7,366 nt of DNA from Planctomycetota bacterium (GCA_020346805.1 CP070790.1:1296579-1303944), one strand, 5' to 3'. Positions 1 through 6,679 are shown, counted from the first letter of the stretch. The notes: generated from the letters alone by a model not told the origin. Translations and numbers: made by a program.

Positions 1-174
1 CCCGATAAATCGGGGTACGTGGTCAGCGTCATTCCCCGACTTGATCGGGGAATCTGGCAATGTGGTTAAGAGTAAACTGAATTCCCAATCAAGTTGGGAA
101 TGATTTGTTTGTGGCTGCATAACGCTTCTGGATGCTAAACACATACAAATCGGGATAGGCGGAATCTTGTTTTC
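1..174. repeat. Non-coding stretch with a cluster of short palindromic hairpins
   Basis: Three perfect inverted repeats lie close together. The first is CCCGAT-AA-ATCGGG at 1-14, possibly cut by the window edge. The second is ATTCCCCGA, a 5-base loop CTTGA, then TCGGGGAAT at 31-53. The third is ATTCCCAA, loop TCAAG, then TTGGGAAT at 81-101. A possible half-site, AAATCGGGAT, sits at 147-156. The second and third are the same element in opposite orientation, since the loops are reverse complements; the stems differ by paired changes that keep base pairing. This resembles REP-like or small palindromic dispersed repeats rather than terminators, because no T-run follows any stem. No open reading frame of note is visible here. 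Confidence 0.7.
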
Positions 175-363
175 TTATGCGATGCGCATGGTCAGTCCGC
201 CGTCGATGGTAACCGTTTCGCCGGTGATGTAATCGTTGGTGATAAGTTCGCCGATCAGCTCGGTGACCTGCCGGGGAATGCCTTCGCGGTGCAGGGGGAC
301 GCGAGGCTCGAGGTTTGGCTTTTTCTGTTGGGCGGTCATATTCTTATAGTAGCCGCGGATAAG
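175..363 (-). pseudogene. C-terminal remnant of a short-chain dehydrogenase/reductase
   Basis: Read on the minus strand this segment gives about 60 residues that align without frameshift to the C-terminus of the intact SDR at 2067-2816. Counting by hand from the NMTAQQKK segment to the end, 48 of 55 residues are identical and the last 28 are all identical (ELIGELITNDYITGETV and following, ending MRIA). The reading frame ends in TAA at 175-177. Homology stops around 360, and in-frame TGA codons at 367-369 and 370-372 close the frame immediately upstream. The Rossmann nucleotide-binding part and the catalytic Ser-Tyr-Lys are absent and no start codon or ribosome site is evident, so this is a broken gene copy. 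One codon is missing relative to the intact copy near the breakpoint. It is most likely what is left of a duplicated SDR after deletion or insertion; expression is unlikely. Confidence 0.85.
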
Positions 364-511
364 AAATCATCAGATGCTATTGACGTTTACTTATCGAAAG
401 ATTTGCATGCCTGGCCTGCATTCTTGACAATCTGAAGGCAATATGCACAAATGGGCCGGCAACGTTGTTATTCTTGTGCATTGAATTTAAACGACAAGAT
501 GGAGATTGCAG
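364..511 (+). promoter_or_regulatory. Upstream region of the sulfatase gene
   Basis: This gap holds a perfect TTGACA at 424-429, but no good -10 box lies 16-19 bases downstream (the best at that spacing is ACAAAT or CAAATG). An inverted repeat with 8-base arms, ATGCACAA at 443-450 and TTGTGCAT at 474-481, encloses GCCGGC (455-460) and CAACGTTG (460-467). A ribosome site GGAG at 501-504 stands 7 bases before the ATG at 512. The regulatory role of the inverted repeat is a guess; the ribosome site is convincing. Confidence 0.35.
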
Positions 512-2002
512 ATGGTTTATCGTTATTGCAGCTTGCTTTTTGCCCTGATGGTTGTAACCGTCGTAGTCGGATGCTCCACCATATCTAAAACTTGCCGGCC
601 GAATATCATCTACTTTCTGGCTGACGACCTGGGATATGGCGAACTTGGTTGCTATGGACAGCAGAAGATACTTACGCCGCACGCGAATCATCTGGCAGCT
701 GAGGGGATGCGATTTACTCAGCACTATTGCGGGGCACCGGTTTGTGCGCCTTCTCGTTGCGTGTTGATGACTGGTAAGCACCTTGGCCATGCCTACATAC
801 GTAACAACAAGGAGGTTCGCCCGGAAGGACAAATTCCTATCCCAGCCGAGGAAATAACCATTGCTGAGTTGCTAAAAAACTCGGGCTATGCCACGGCCGC
901 AATTGGTAAGTGGGGTCTCGGACCGGTCGGCTCAACGGGTGATCCGAACCGGCAGGGTTTTGATCTGTTTTTCGGCTATCACTGTCAGCGCCATGCTCAC
1001 AGCTATTATCCGTCATACCTCTGGTACAACGACCGCCGCATCACGTTGAACAACAATCCGCCCATTCCCGGCCACGCTCCCTTTCCGGCAGGTGCCGACC
1101 CACACGATCCGGCTTACTACGCTCGGTTCAAGGGCCAAGACTATACCCCGGCTCGGATGATTGATCAGGCTTTGACCTTTATACGAGAGCACAAGGACGA
1201 GCCGTTCTTTCTTTATTATCCCACGCCTCTTCCCCACTTGGCTCTACATGTGCCTGATGAGGAACTTGAACAGTATCTGGGCAAGTGGAAGGAGACACCG
1301 TTTGCCGGTTACGGTTACACCCCGCACCTCACGCCGCGAGCCGCCTATGCCGCGATGATCAGCTACATGGACAAGAACCTGGGCCGAATCATGGCCCTGC
1401 TCAAGGAATTAGGCCTGGATAATAATACTCTGGTGATCTTCAGCAGCGACAACGGCACAACGCTGGTCAAGGAAGAAGTGGACACAGAGTTTTTCAACAG
1501 TGTCGGTCCGTTGCGAGGCCTTAAGGGTAGTGTGTACGAGGGAGGCATTCGTGTGCCGATGATCGCTCGCTGGCCGGGCAAAATCCCACCCGGCGCCACG
1601 TCGGACCACGTATGTACATTTTACGACGTGATGCCTACGCTGTGTGAAGTCGCTGGTATCAAACCGCCTAAAAACATCGATGGTATCAGCTTTATCACGA
1701 CGTTGTTGAGGCAAGGCCGTCAGGAAGAACATGAATACCTGGTATGGGAGTTTTACGGCTATCGTGGCCAACAAGCGGTACGGATGGGCAACTGGAAAGG
1801 CGTGCGTCGCGAGTGTTACAAGAACCCTGACGGCCCGATTGAACTATATGATCTAGCTGTCGACATCGGCGAAAAGATTAATGTCGCTGATCGTCACCCG
1901 AAAATCGTGAAACGCATTGCCAGGATCATGCGGCAAGAACACAGCCCGTCGGAGATCTGGGATTTTCATAAAACCCCAACCAAGTCTAAGCCGAAAAGGT
2001 AG
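512..2002 (+). CDS. Lipoprotein sulfatase, type I (formylglycine-dependent)
   Basis: This gene encodes a 496-residue sulfatase that would hydrolyse sulfate esters on a glycan or aryl substrate outside the cytoplasm. ATG at 512 is chosen over the in-frame TTG at 506 because GGAG at 501-504 is 7 bases from the ATG but only one from the TTG. Residues 1-20 are a signal peptide ending in a lipobox (V-V-G-C, lipidated Cys21), so the protein should be membrane-anchored. The signature C-A-P-S-R begins at Cys78, the residue converted to formylglycine, and is followed by the usual TGK. Other expected active-site residues are visible: Asp38-Asp39 in LADDLGYG, Lys133 in GKWGLG, His242 in PLPHLALH, Asp313-Asn314 in SSDNGT and Lys338 in RGLKGS. 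The C-terminal ELYDL...NVA segment is typical. The GKWGLG form (Gly where many have His) suggests a subfamily like S1_16, which is uncertain. It needs a formylglycine-generating enzyme, not seen here. It converges with the SDR gene, 64 bases away. Confidence 0.95.
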   Translation: MVYRYCSLLFALMVVTVVVGCSTISKTCRPNIIYFLADDLGYGELGCYGQQKILTPHANHLAAEGMRFTQHYCGAPVCAPSRCVLMTGKHLGHAYIRNNKEVRPEGQIPIPAEEITIAELLKNSGYATAAIGKWGLGPVGSTGDPNRQGFDLFFGYHCQRHAHSYYPSYLWYNDRRITLNNNPPIPGHAPFPAGADPHDPAYYARFKGQDYTPARMIDQALTFIREHKDEPFFLYYPTPLPHLALHVPDEELEQYLGKWKETPFAGYGYTPHLTPRAAYAAMISYMDKNLGRIMALLKELGLDNNTLVIFSSDNGTTLVKEEVDTEFFNSVGPLRGLKGSVYEGGIRVPMIARWPGKIPPGATSDHVCTFYDVMPTLCEVAGIKPPKNIDGISFITTLLRQGRQEEHEYLVWEFYGYRGQQAVRMGNWKGVRRECYKNPDGPIELYDLAVDIGEKINVADRHPKIVKRIARIMRQEHSPSEIWDFHKTPTKSKPKR

Positions 2003-2066
2003 CGGTCTATATTTCGAAGATTACTTTGATAACCTGTTCTGCTGCACAATGAGGCTGTTCGGCAAT

Positions 2067-2816
2067 TCAGGCGATGCGCATGGTCAGTCCGCCGTCGATG
2101 GTGACCGTTTCGCCGGTGATGTAGTCGTTGGTGATAAGTTCGCCGATCAGCTCGGCGACCTGCTGGGGAGTGCCTTCGCGGTGCAGGGGGATGCGATGGT
2201 CGAGGTTGAGTTTTTTCTGTTGGGCGGTCATGTTCTGGTGGAAGGCAGTGCGGATAATCCCCGGGGCCACACAGTTAATCCGAATGTTATGGTCGGCAAA
2301 TTCACGGGCCAGCCCGCGGGTGAACTGAATTATGGCCCCCTTGACCACCTGATAGCCGATGTTGGTCGGCAGGCTGCGGATGCCGGCCACCGAAGAAATC
2401 AAAACAATGGCCCCCTCCCTTTTTTTGCGCATAATGGGAATAACCGCCCGACAGAGATGGAAAACCGCGTGCACGTGTACGTTAAATCCTTCATGCCAGG
2501 CTTCGGGCGTAACTTCCAGCAAGCCTCCGGTAACATTTCCTCCGGCACAATGAACCAGAACGTCCAGCGGACCTAACTGCTCGTTAGTCTGGTTCACACA
2601 ACGAACAGCATCATCGGCGTCGGCCATGTCGGCCTTTATCATCAGGCACTTGCAGCCGGCGGATTCGATTGTGTTTTTAGTTTTAATTGCTTCACCATCT
2701 TCGTGCCGACCTGCAATAGCCACATCCGCCCCTTGCCTGGCAAGTAAGATTGCGGTCGCGGCCCCAATCCCCTTTGTACCACCGGTAATCAATGCGACTT
2801 TTCCATTTAATTGCAT
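2067..2816 (-). CDS. Short-chain dehydrogenase/reductase (SDR), classical type
   Basis: A 249-residue cytoplasmic NAD(P)-dependent oxidoreductase, of normal length for the classical SDR family. The cofactor motif TGGTKGIG is at residues 11-18, the active-site tetrad is Asn112, Ser142 (ISSVAG), Tyr155 and Lys159 (YQVVK), and the typical CVAPGIIRT follows at 182-190. The usual NNAG is HCAG here (89-92), a mild variant. Arg37 after Gly36 at the end of the second strand hints at NADP(H) preference, which is inference. The substrate cannot be told; FabG-like and sugar or polyol dehydrogenases both fit, and the neighbours favour a sugar. The ATG at 2814-2816 is preceded by GAGAGG (2823-2828) at a spacing of 6. 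A good promoter and an overlapping palindrome lie just upstream. A closely related broken copy lies at 175-363, on the other side of the sulfatase. Confidence 0.95.
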   Translation of the reverse strand: MQLNGKVALITGGTKGIGAATAILLARQGADVAIAGRHEDGEAIKTKNTIESAGCKCLMIKADMADADDAVRCVNQTNEQLGPLDVLVHCAGGNVTGGLLEVTPEAWHEGFNVHVHAVFHLCRAVIPIMRKKREGAIVLISSVAGIRSLPTNIGYQVVKGAIIQFTRGLAREFADHNIRINCVAPGIIRTAFHQNMTAQQKKLNLDHRIPLHREGTPQQVAELIGELITNDYITGETVTIDGGLTMRIA

Positions 2817-2838
2817 AATAAACCTCTCATTTCACATA

Positions 2839-2874
2839 TTCAATTTTCTAATTGAAAGAGTGGCAACATGTCAA
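2839..2874 (-). promoter_or_regulatory. Promoter of the SDR gene with overlapping palindromic operator candidate
   Basis: On the minus strand a perfect -35 box TTGACA (2869-2874) is followed after 18 bases by TAGAAA (2845-2850), four of six matches to the -10 consensus. Transcription would start near 2838, giving a leader of about 22 bases with the ribosome site GAGAGG in it. A perfect palindrome with 7-base arms, TTCAATT at 2839-2845 and AATTGAA at 2850-2856, covers the whole -10 box. A repressor bound there would block polymerase. The boxes and the palindrome are seen; the function is inferred. Confidence 0.55.
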
Positions 2875-3209
2875 CAGAATTCATAAATGGACAGATACCT
2901 TGAATGGTTATTCTCCCGTGCGTTTGTTGGACGTTTATTGATATTGGGTTGTTAATCTAATGAGTATTCTTGCGTCAATGTTCAGTCGGGGGGGTGGTGT
3001 CTCCTTACTACAGCCGCTCTCCGACACATGGATCTTCCTGAGAACTGCGATCCTCTGGCGGTATTGTGACAATTTCAAGACGTCTACTTGCTCGATCCGG
3101 CTTATCTGAACCGTGCCCGGCCTGTCGCTGAATATCATAAGATCGGAAACGCCTGACCGCTCGCCCGGGCACGCAACTCTGAATGGTGTACGATTATTAA
3201 GGCGCCACG
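2875..3209. other. Intergenic stretch without a supported gene
   Basis: This lies between the SDR promoter and the stop codon of the secreted protein gene; both genes read on the minus strand. It contains a run of seven G at 2988-2994 and short palindromes such as GCCCGGGC and GGCGCC, but no hairpin followed by a T-run that would mark a terminator for the gene at 3210. A 98-codon open frame on the minus strand (2935-3231) overlaps the end of that gene; it has no recognisable domain and I do not treat it as a gene. Confidence 0.5.
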
Positions 3210-3986
3210 CTACTGTTCGCAATCGATGCAAATCGACAGATCGCTGACAACGACTTCGCCAGAGAGGTCACCGCCAAAGCTGGTCCCTTCGCCGCTGGTG
3301 ATGCCCGCCCCTACGATCACGCCGGCCTGATAAACGGTGTTGCGGTCAAATTCGAAATCGCTGATCCTGAGACTCAGGTTTTCGTCCGTGCTCAGCGGTT
3401 CGTTGCACAACACCATCGTTGCGCCGCCGGCGGTCACCACGTTGTAGCAGAAAGTGTGCGACACCGTGGCCTCGGCGGCGTACAATGCGAGGCCTGCGAT
3501 ATTCACGTCCACAATAACATTGTAGCCATTGGCACCGGCCGTTGTGAACTTCCCAACTATGTCCAGGATCACGTCGCCTTTGATCTTCTGGGCGTTGTTT
3601 CCCGCCCGCGGCTCCACTCTAAACGGCAGACTCCATATCCCGCACTTGGATGTGGCGTTACCGTCCGTGCCCGCCGGGGCACTGATGGAAAAGGTGATCT
3701 TACCGATTCCGTCAGCCGTCGTCTCTGTGGAGGCGTTCTCGTAAAACACCCCGGACCCGGAGGACGAGCCGCACCCCGCTGTACAGTCTTTGCCGCAGCC
3801 GAGAATCGTATCGAACCCGAAGCGCGTGTCCACTCCCTCTTTCGCCAGGATGGTGACGGTACCGTCGGGGTCGAAGATGTCGTTGGGATCGTCCGCTTGC
3901 GGTGTACAGGGCCCGCCCTGGCCGGTAACAAATAAACAAAGACCGATCAGCATTAACGTTGCATAGACTTTCGTTGAGCTTCGCAT
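3210..3986 (-). CDS. Secreted hypothetical protein, cysteine-containing, beta-rich
   Basis: I do not recognise this 258-residue protein. It starts at an ATG (3984-3986) with a strong ribosome site AAGGAG (3995-4000) at a spacing of 8, which supports it as a real gene. Residues 1 to about 22 look like a signal peptide: Arg2 and Lys6, then a hydrophobic core LMLIGLCLFV. Neither Cys17 nor Cys27 sits in a proper lipobox, so a lipoprotein is unlikely. The mature part has nine cysteines, including Cys64-x3-Cys68-x3-Cys72 near the N-terminus and a terminal Cys253-x2-Cys256. The rest alternates short hydrophobic and polar stretches rich in Gly, Thr, Ser and Val, as in a secreted beta-sandwich. An acidic segment ADDPNDIFDPDGT (31-43) may bind calcium. 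Its role could be surface binding or structural; that is a guess. It reads in the same direction as the DUF4838 gene, 269 bases downstream of it. Confidence 0.8.
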   Translation of the reverse strand: MRSSTKVYATLMLIGLCLFVTGQGGPCTPQADDPNDIFDPDGTVTILAKEGVDTRFGFDTILGCGKDCTAGCGSSSGSGVFYENASTETTADGIGKITFSISAPAGTDGNATSKCGIWSLPFRVEPRAGNNAQKIKGDVILDIVGKFTTAGANGYNVIVDVNIAGLALYAAEATVSHTFCYNVVTAGGATMVLCNEPLSTDENLSLRISDFEFDRNTVYQAGVIVGAGITSGEGTSFGGDLSGEVVVSDLSICIDCEQ

Positions 3987-4069
3987 TAGCCAATCTCCTT
4001 ATTTAATTAGCCGAGATTTCCCATATAACCTTGCCCGGCTACTCCGCCTGGTAATGTTCCGCCATTATC

Positions 4070-4075
4070 ATTATA
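4070..4075 (-). promoter_or_regulatory. Candidate -10 box upstream of the secreted protein gene
   Basis: The minus strand reads a perfect TATAAT here, which would start transcription about 75-80 bases before the ATG at 3986. No convincing -35 box is found at 16-19 bases; the sequence there is GC-rich (GGCGCA and similar). A run of nine C on the plus strand (4081-4089) falls in the spacer. Confidence 0.35.
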
Positions 4076-4080
4076 CAGCG

Positions 4081-4159
4081 CCCCCCCCCTGTTGCGCCTA
4101 CCACTTTTCGGGCTTTTTCCCCGTGCCGGGGGCTTTTATGGCTCTTTTATGGGGTAGGC
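4081..4159. repeat. Structured intergenic segment: C9 run, nested inverted repeats and 11-bp tandem repeat
   Basis: Outer arms GCCTACC (4096-4102) and GGTAGGC (4153-4159) are perfect inverted repeats. Inside them lies a GC-rich hairpin CCCCG-TGC-CGGGG (4119-4131). CTTTTATGG occurs twice with an 11-base period (4133-4141 and 4144-4152). On the plus strand the inner hairpin is followed by GCTTTT, a weak terminator shape, but no plus-strand gene ends here. It could be the 3' untranslated region of the DUF4838 transcript, an upstream element of the next gene, or a worn small repeat. The rest of the 4160-4255 gap shows nothing clear. Confidence 0.45.
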
Positions 4160-4255
4160 AGTTTCTCAATACCTCCGGGAATCGTCACCTCATTTTACGT
4201 CGACATGAGTTTCATCTGGGCAATCCGGGCTCATAGTAGCTTAAGTTATAATAGT

Positions 4256-6616
4256 TCAATCGGCACAGTTCGGGTCAGCCGGAATATTGGCCCCGCTAAA
4301 ACAGTCTTGAAGAATGGCATAATCCTGACGATCTACGTCACTATCGTTATCAAATTTGGCACCCATGCATTCCGGTTCGGTGACTGGAATGGCCGGGCCG
4401 GTGAAGCATGCCTGAAAACGGCCGAAGTCTTCCTGGTCCACATCCCAGTCACTGTCAAGATCGGGGAATGTCCTGGTGGTAAAGGCCCAGATGTTTCCAG
4501 CCGTGGTTGTACCATCGTGTATTGTTTCAACTTGCCAGTACCAGGTTTGCAAGGGATCGAGCCGGCCGGGATCATAGGTGGTTGTGCTTTGGGTGGCCTG
4601 AAATTCAGGCGGATTGGTGGTGCCGAGATAGATATTATACGAGGTAGCGTCCCCGTTTGTCGTCCAACTGAGTTGCGTATCCAATGAAACTTTCGTGTCT
4701 TGGTCTGCTGGATTCGGATTTAAGGGGAAATACCAATATTGTTCCCAGTTGCTTCGCCATTCCGCCAACTTCTCATCGAGATTCGGCAGCATTCTTTCCC
4801 GCAGATGAGTAACTCCCTCCCGCCGGGCAATGGTTTCGAATCGATCTAAAACCGTACCGTATTGGGCCCCTGTAAATTCCGGCCCCCTTTCGAGTTTGAC
4901 GTACATTATGGGTAGGCGCTCCCGTTCCACTCGATGTAGAACCTGATCGTTCTCGGCCAAAGCCTCGGCCTCATCGAAGATTGCTGATGCGTTGGTTAGA
5001 AAATCCAGAGTCAGAAAGGAAATATCCATTGGAAAACGGATGCCGTTTGGCGGACGGAATAGGTCTTGAGCGTACAACTGCCCCTGCAATCTCAGCAATT
5101 CGTTGTACTCTGCGACCTTTGCCGCGGCATTGCCGTAGTGGCCCCAGATAAAATCCTGCATTAGTTCAAACCAGTTTCGCGACGGATCCCACAACAGCTT
5201 GGCAATCACCCAGGAACGCATCCAGTCCCTCTCACCGGTACTTTGATAAGCGCCCTGAGTCATAATCCCCTCGGCGTTGTTGGCCACCATGTATGGAATG
5301 TCAGCGGCGATCACCTCCATGTTCGGCATAGGTGCGAGATAATGATAAAAGTTGACCGTATAATCCCAGACCGTGAGTTTATCATGAGCGGCCGACCACG
5401 CTTCAAGTCTGGGCCCCCAATCGGTCTGTTGGGCCGGGATAAAAGGCTGCTCCCACGAACCATCGAGAGCGTTACAGACGCGGATGATCACATTGTGACG
5501 AGGGCGCATGGTTAACGGCACATCCCTGGTGCTGAAATAGGCCAGGGTGGAGATTAATGCGTCGGGGTGATCCGGTTCGATGGCTTTGGCCACGGGATTT
5601 ACCAGGTACAACAGTGAGGCCATGGACGATCCCTCGGCATCATCCAGCGCCTTACAGGTTGGACACAAACAGGTACTTCCGTTGTCGTTCTTGGATACAC
5701 TGACAATTTCCGTATCGGGATGATCGTCAAGATAATTCATAATCTTATTTGTTATTAATTGTATTACCTCCGGATTGGTGGTGCATAGTTGGCTGGTGAC
5801 ACGGTCTCCTCCGACGTTCATCATGTAATATTCGGGATGTTCGGCGAAATATTGCGACGGCGGCACCAGCACGTTGAATGTATGCACGAATAAATTGCCG
5901 TAATCCATGTGTCCGCCCCAGCTCTCGCGCACCGGTGCCCGCGGGGCGTTGGTTCTGTTTCGCAGCGACCAGTCTTCGTTGAAAGCCACGAAGTAGAAGG
6001 GATCCCGTAATTTCAATGGCGGTATGTAAGTTCGGACTATTGGTGCAAAGGTCAAAGTCGGCTGCAACGGGATACGATAGTGGTCGTTGCTGTACCACCG
6101 GCAGCCGAGGTCCTCCTCCAGCAGGGCGTAAACGGCATTGATTGCCGCTCGTGTCCGGCCGCCCCAAAGAAAAAGGGTCTCTCCCTGCACCGCTATGCCG
6201 TAACCTTCGTCTTGCAGATCGATGTTTGCCGCCGGCAGTCCCGATTGCTCCAGTAGCGAGGTACGGCCGATACTGATGGGTAAATTATTTCCCAGAGGTT
6301 GGTTGTCATTGATTATGCCCAGTTGTACCCCCGTAATTTGCTGTAACCAATACTGCAGATCTTCCGCCGCCTTGTTGTCTTGGGTAGTAGACGCCCTGGG
6401 TATAACAATTCGGTAATTAGTCTCGCCGTTGCCGGCCAAGGTAAGTTCGTTACCCGCCTGCCCTACAGGTGTAAGAGAATTATGCCACTCAGTCCAGATC
6501 TGGTAATCACCCGCACAGATACTTAAACTACTTAGCGATATTATTGTTGCTATCAGGGAATGCTGTAGCCGATATTTTCCTGTTGTTCCATGAAATATAG
6601 GCATATTGCCGCTCAT
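4256..6616 (-). CDS. Secreted modular DUF4838 protein with dockerin-like C-terminal tail
   Basis: A probable extracellular carbohydrate-active protein of about 786 residues. The start is uncertain: the frame is open to a GTG at 6641-6643, with ATGs at 6638-6640, 6635-6637, 6614-6616 and 6602-6604; I prefer 6616, which has GAGAAG 4 bases upstream and leaves a normal signal peptide. Residues below are numbered from that GTG. A hydrophobic signal core is at 29-43. Residues 78-175 resemble the N-terminal domain of alpha-glucuronidases and GH20 enzymes (IVIPRAST...AAEDLQYWLQQITG). The DUF4838 core spans about 215-470, with HTFNVLVPPSQYF and a Cys325-x-Cys327-x2-Cys330 cluster before KALDDAEG. A fibronectin III-like module is at 645-725, ending WAFTTRTF. 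The tail 727-795 has two Asp-rich calcium loops (DLDSDWDVD and DNDSDVDRQD) and cysteines 746, 759, 781 and 793. Enzyme activity of DUF4838 proteins is not known to me; a glycoside hydrolase role is inference. Confidence 0.9.
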   Translation of the reverse strand: MSGNMPIFHGTTGKYRLQHSLIATIISLSSLSICAGDYQIWTEWHNSLTPVGQAGNELTLAGNGETNYRIVIPRASTTQDNKAAEDLQYWLQQITGVQLGIINDNQPLGNNLPISIGRTSLLEQSGLPAANIDLQDEGYGIAVQGETLFLWGGRTRAAINAVYALLEEDLGCRWYSNDHYRIPLQPTLTFAPIVRTYIPPLKLRDPFYFVAFNEDWSLRNRTNAPRAPVRESWGGHMDYGNLFVHTFNVLVPPSQYFAEHPEYYMMNVGGDRVTSQLCTTNPEVIQLITNKIMNYLDDHPDTEIVSVSKNDNGSTCLCPTCKALDDAEGSSMASLLYLVNPVAKAIEPDHPDALISTLAYFSTRDVPLTMRPRHNVIIRVCNALDGSWEQPFIPAQQTDWGPRLEAWSAAHDKLTVWDYTVNFYHYLAPMPNMEVIAADIPYMVANNAEGIMTQGAYQSTGERDWMRSWVIAKLLWDPSRNWFELMQDFIWGHYGNAAAKVAEYNELLRLQGQLYAQDLFRPPNGIRFPMDISFLTLDFLTNASAIFDEAEALAENDQVLHRVERERLPIMYVKLERGPEFTGAQYGTVLDRFETIARREGVTHLRERMLPNLDEKLAEWRSNWEQYWYFPLNPNPADQDTKVSLDTQLSWTTNGDATSYNIYLGTTNPPEFQATQSTTTYDPGRLDPLQTWYWQVETIHDGTTTAGNIWAFTTRTFPDLDSDWDVDQEDFGRFQACFTGPAIPVTEPECMGAKFDNDSDVDRQDYAILQDCFSGANIPADPNCAD

Positions 6617-6666
6617 AAAGCTTCTCGAATACCACATCATCACTTGTAGGGATCACCAATCATACT

Positions 6667-6672
6667 ATTGTA
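6667..6672 (-). promoter_or_regulatory. Candidate -10 box of the DUF4838 gene
   Basis: The minus strand reads TACAAT, five of six matches to the -10 consensus, about 27 bases before the ATG at 6640 and 50 before the ATG at 6616. The region 16-18 bases upstream has no good -35 box. A transcription start near 6660 would allow any of the candidate start codons. Confidence 0.3.
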
Positions 6673-6679
6673 CACATAT

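Noticed and set aside
1..101. CRISPR array
   Set aside because: The repeated units are short palindromes of differing sequence and orientation with irregular spacing, not identical repeats with even spacers.
377..832. 151-codon open frame on the minus strand
   Set aside because: It lies largely antisense to the sulfatase gene, which has all its active-site motifs; the translation shows no domain and no ribosome site supports it.
2003..2066. Shared terminator between the convergent sulfatase and SDR genes
   Set aside because: I looked for a hairpin with T-runs on either side in these 64 bases and found none.
1917..2576. 219-codon open frame on the plus strand
   Set aside because: It overlaps the end of the sulfatase and is antisense to the intact SDR, whose family motifs are unmistakable; it is a shadow frame.
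2935..3231. 98-codon open frame on the minus strand overlapping the end of the secreted protein gene
   Set aside because: No recognisable domain, no convincing ribosome site for it, and the overlap with a better gene; I considered a frameshifted continuation of that gene, but its own stop gives a sensible C-terminus.
4119..4137. Intrinsic terminator on the plus strand
   Set aside because: The hairpin plus TTTT has the shape, but the T-run is short and no plus-strand gene ends upstream; kept only as a structured repeat.
4205..4687. 160-codon open frame on the plus strand
   Set aside because: Antisense to the fibronectin-like and dockerin-like parts of the DUF4838 gene; the composition reflects the opposite strand.
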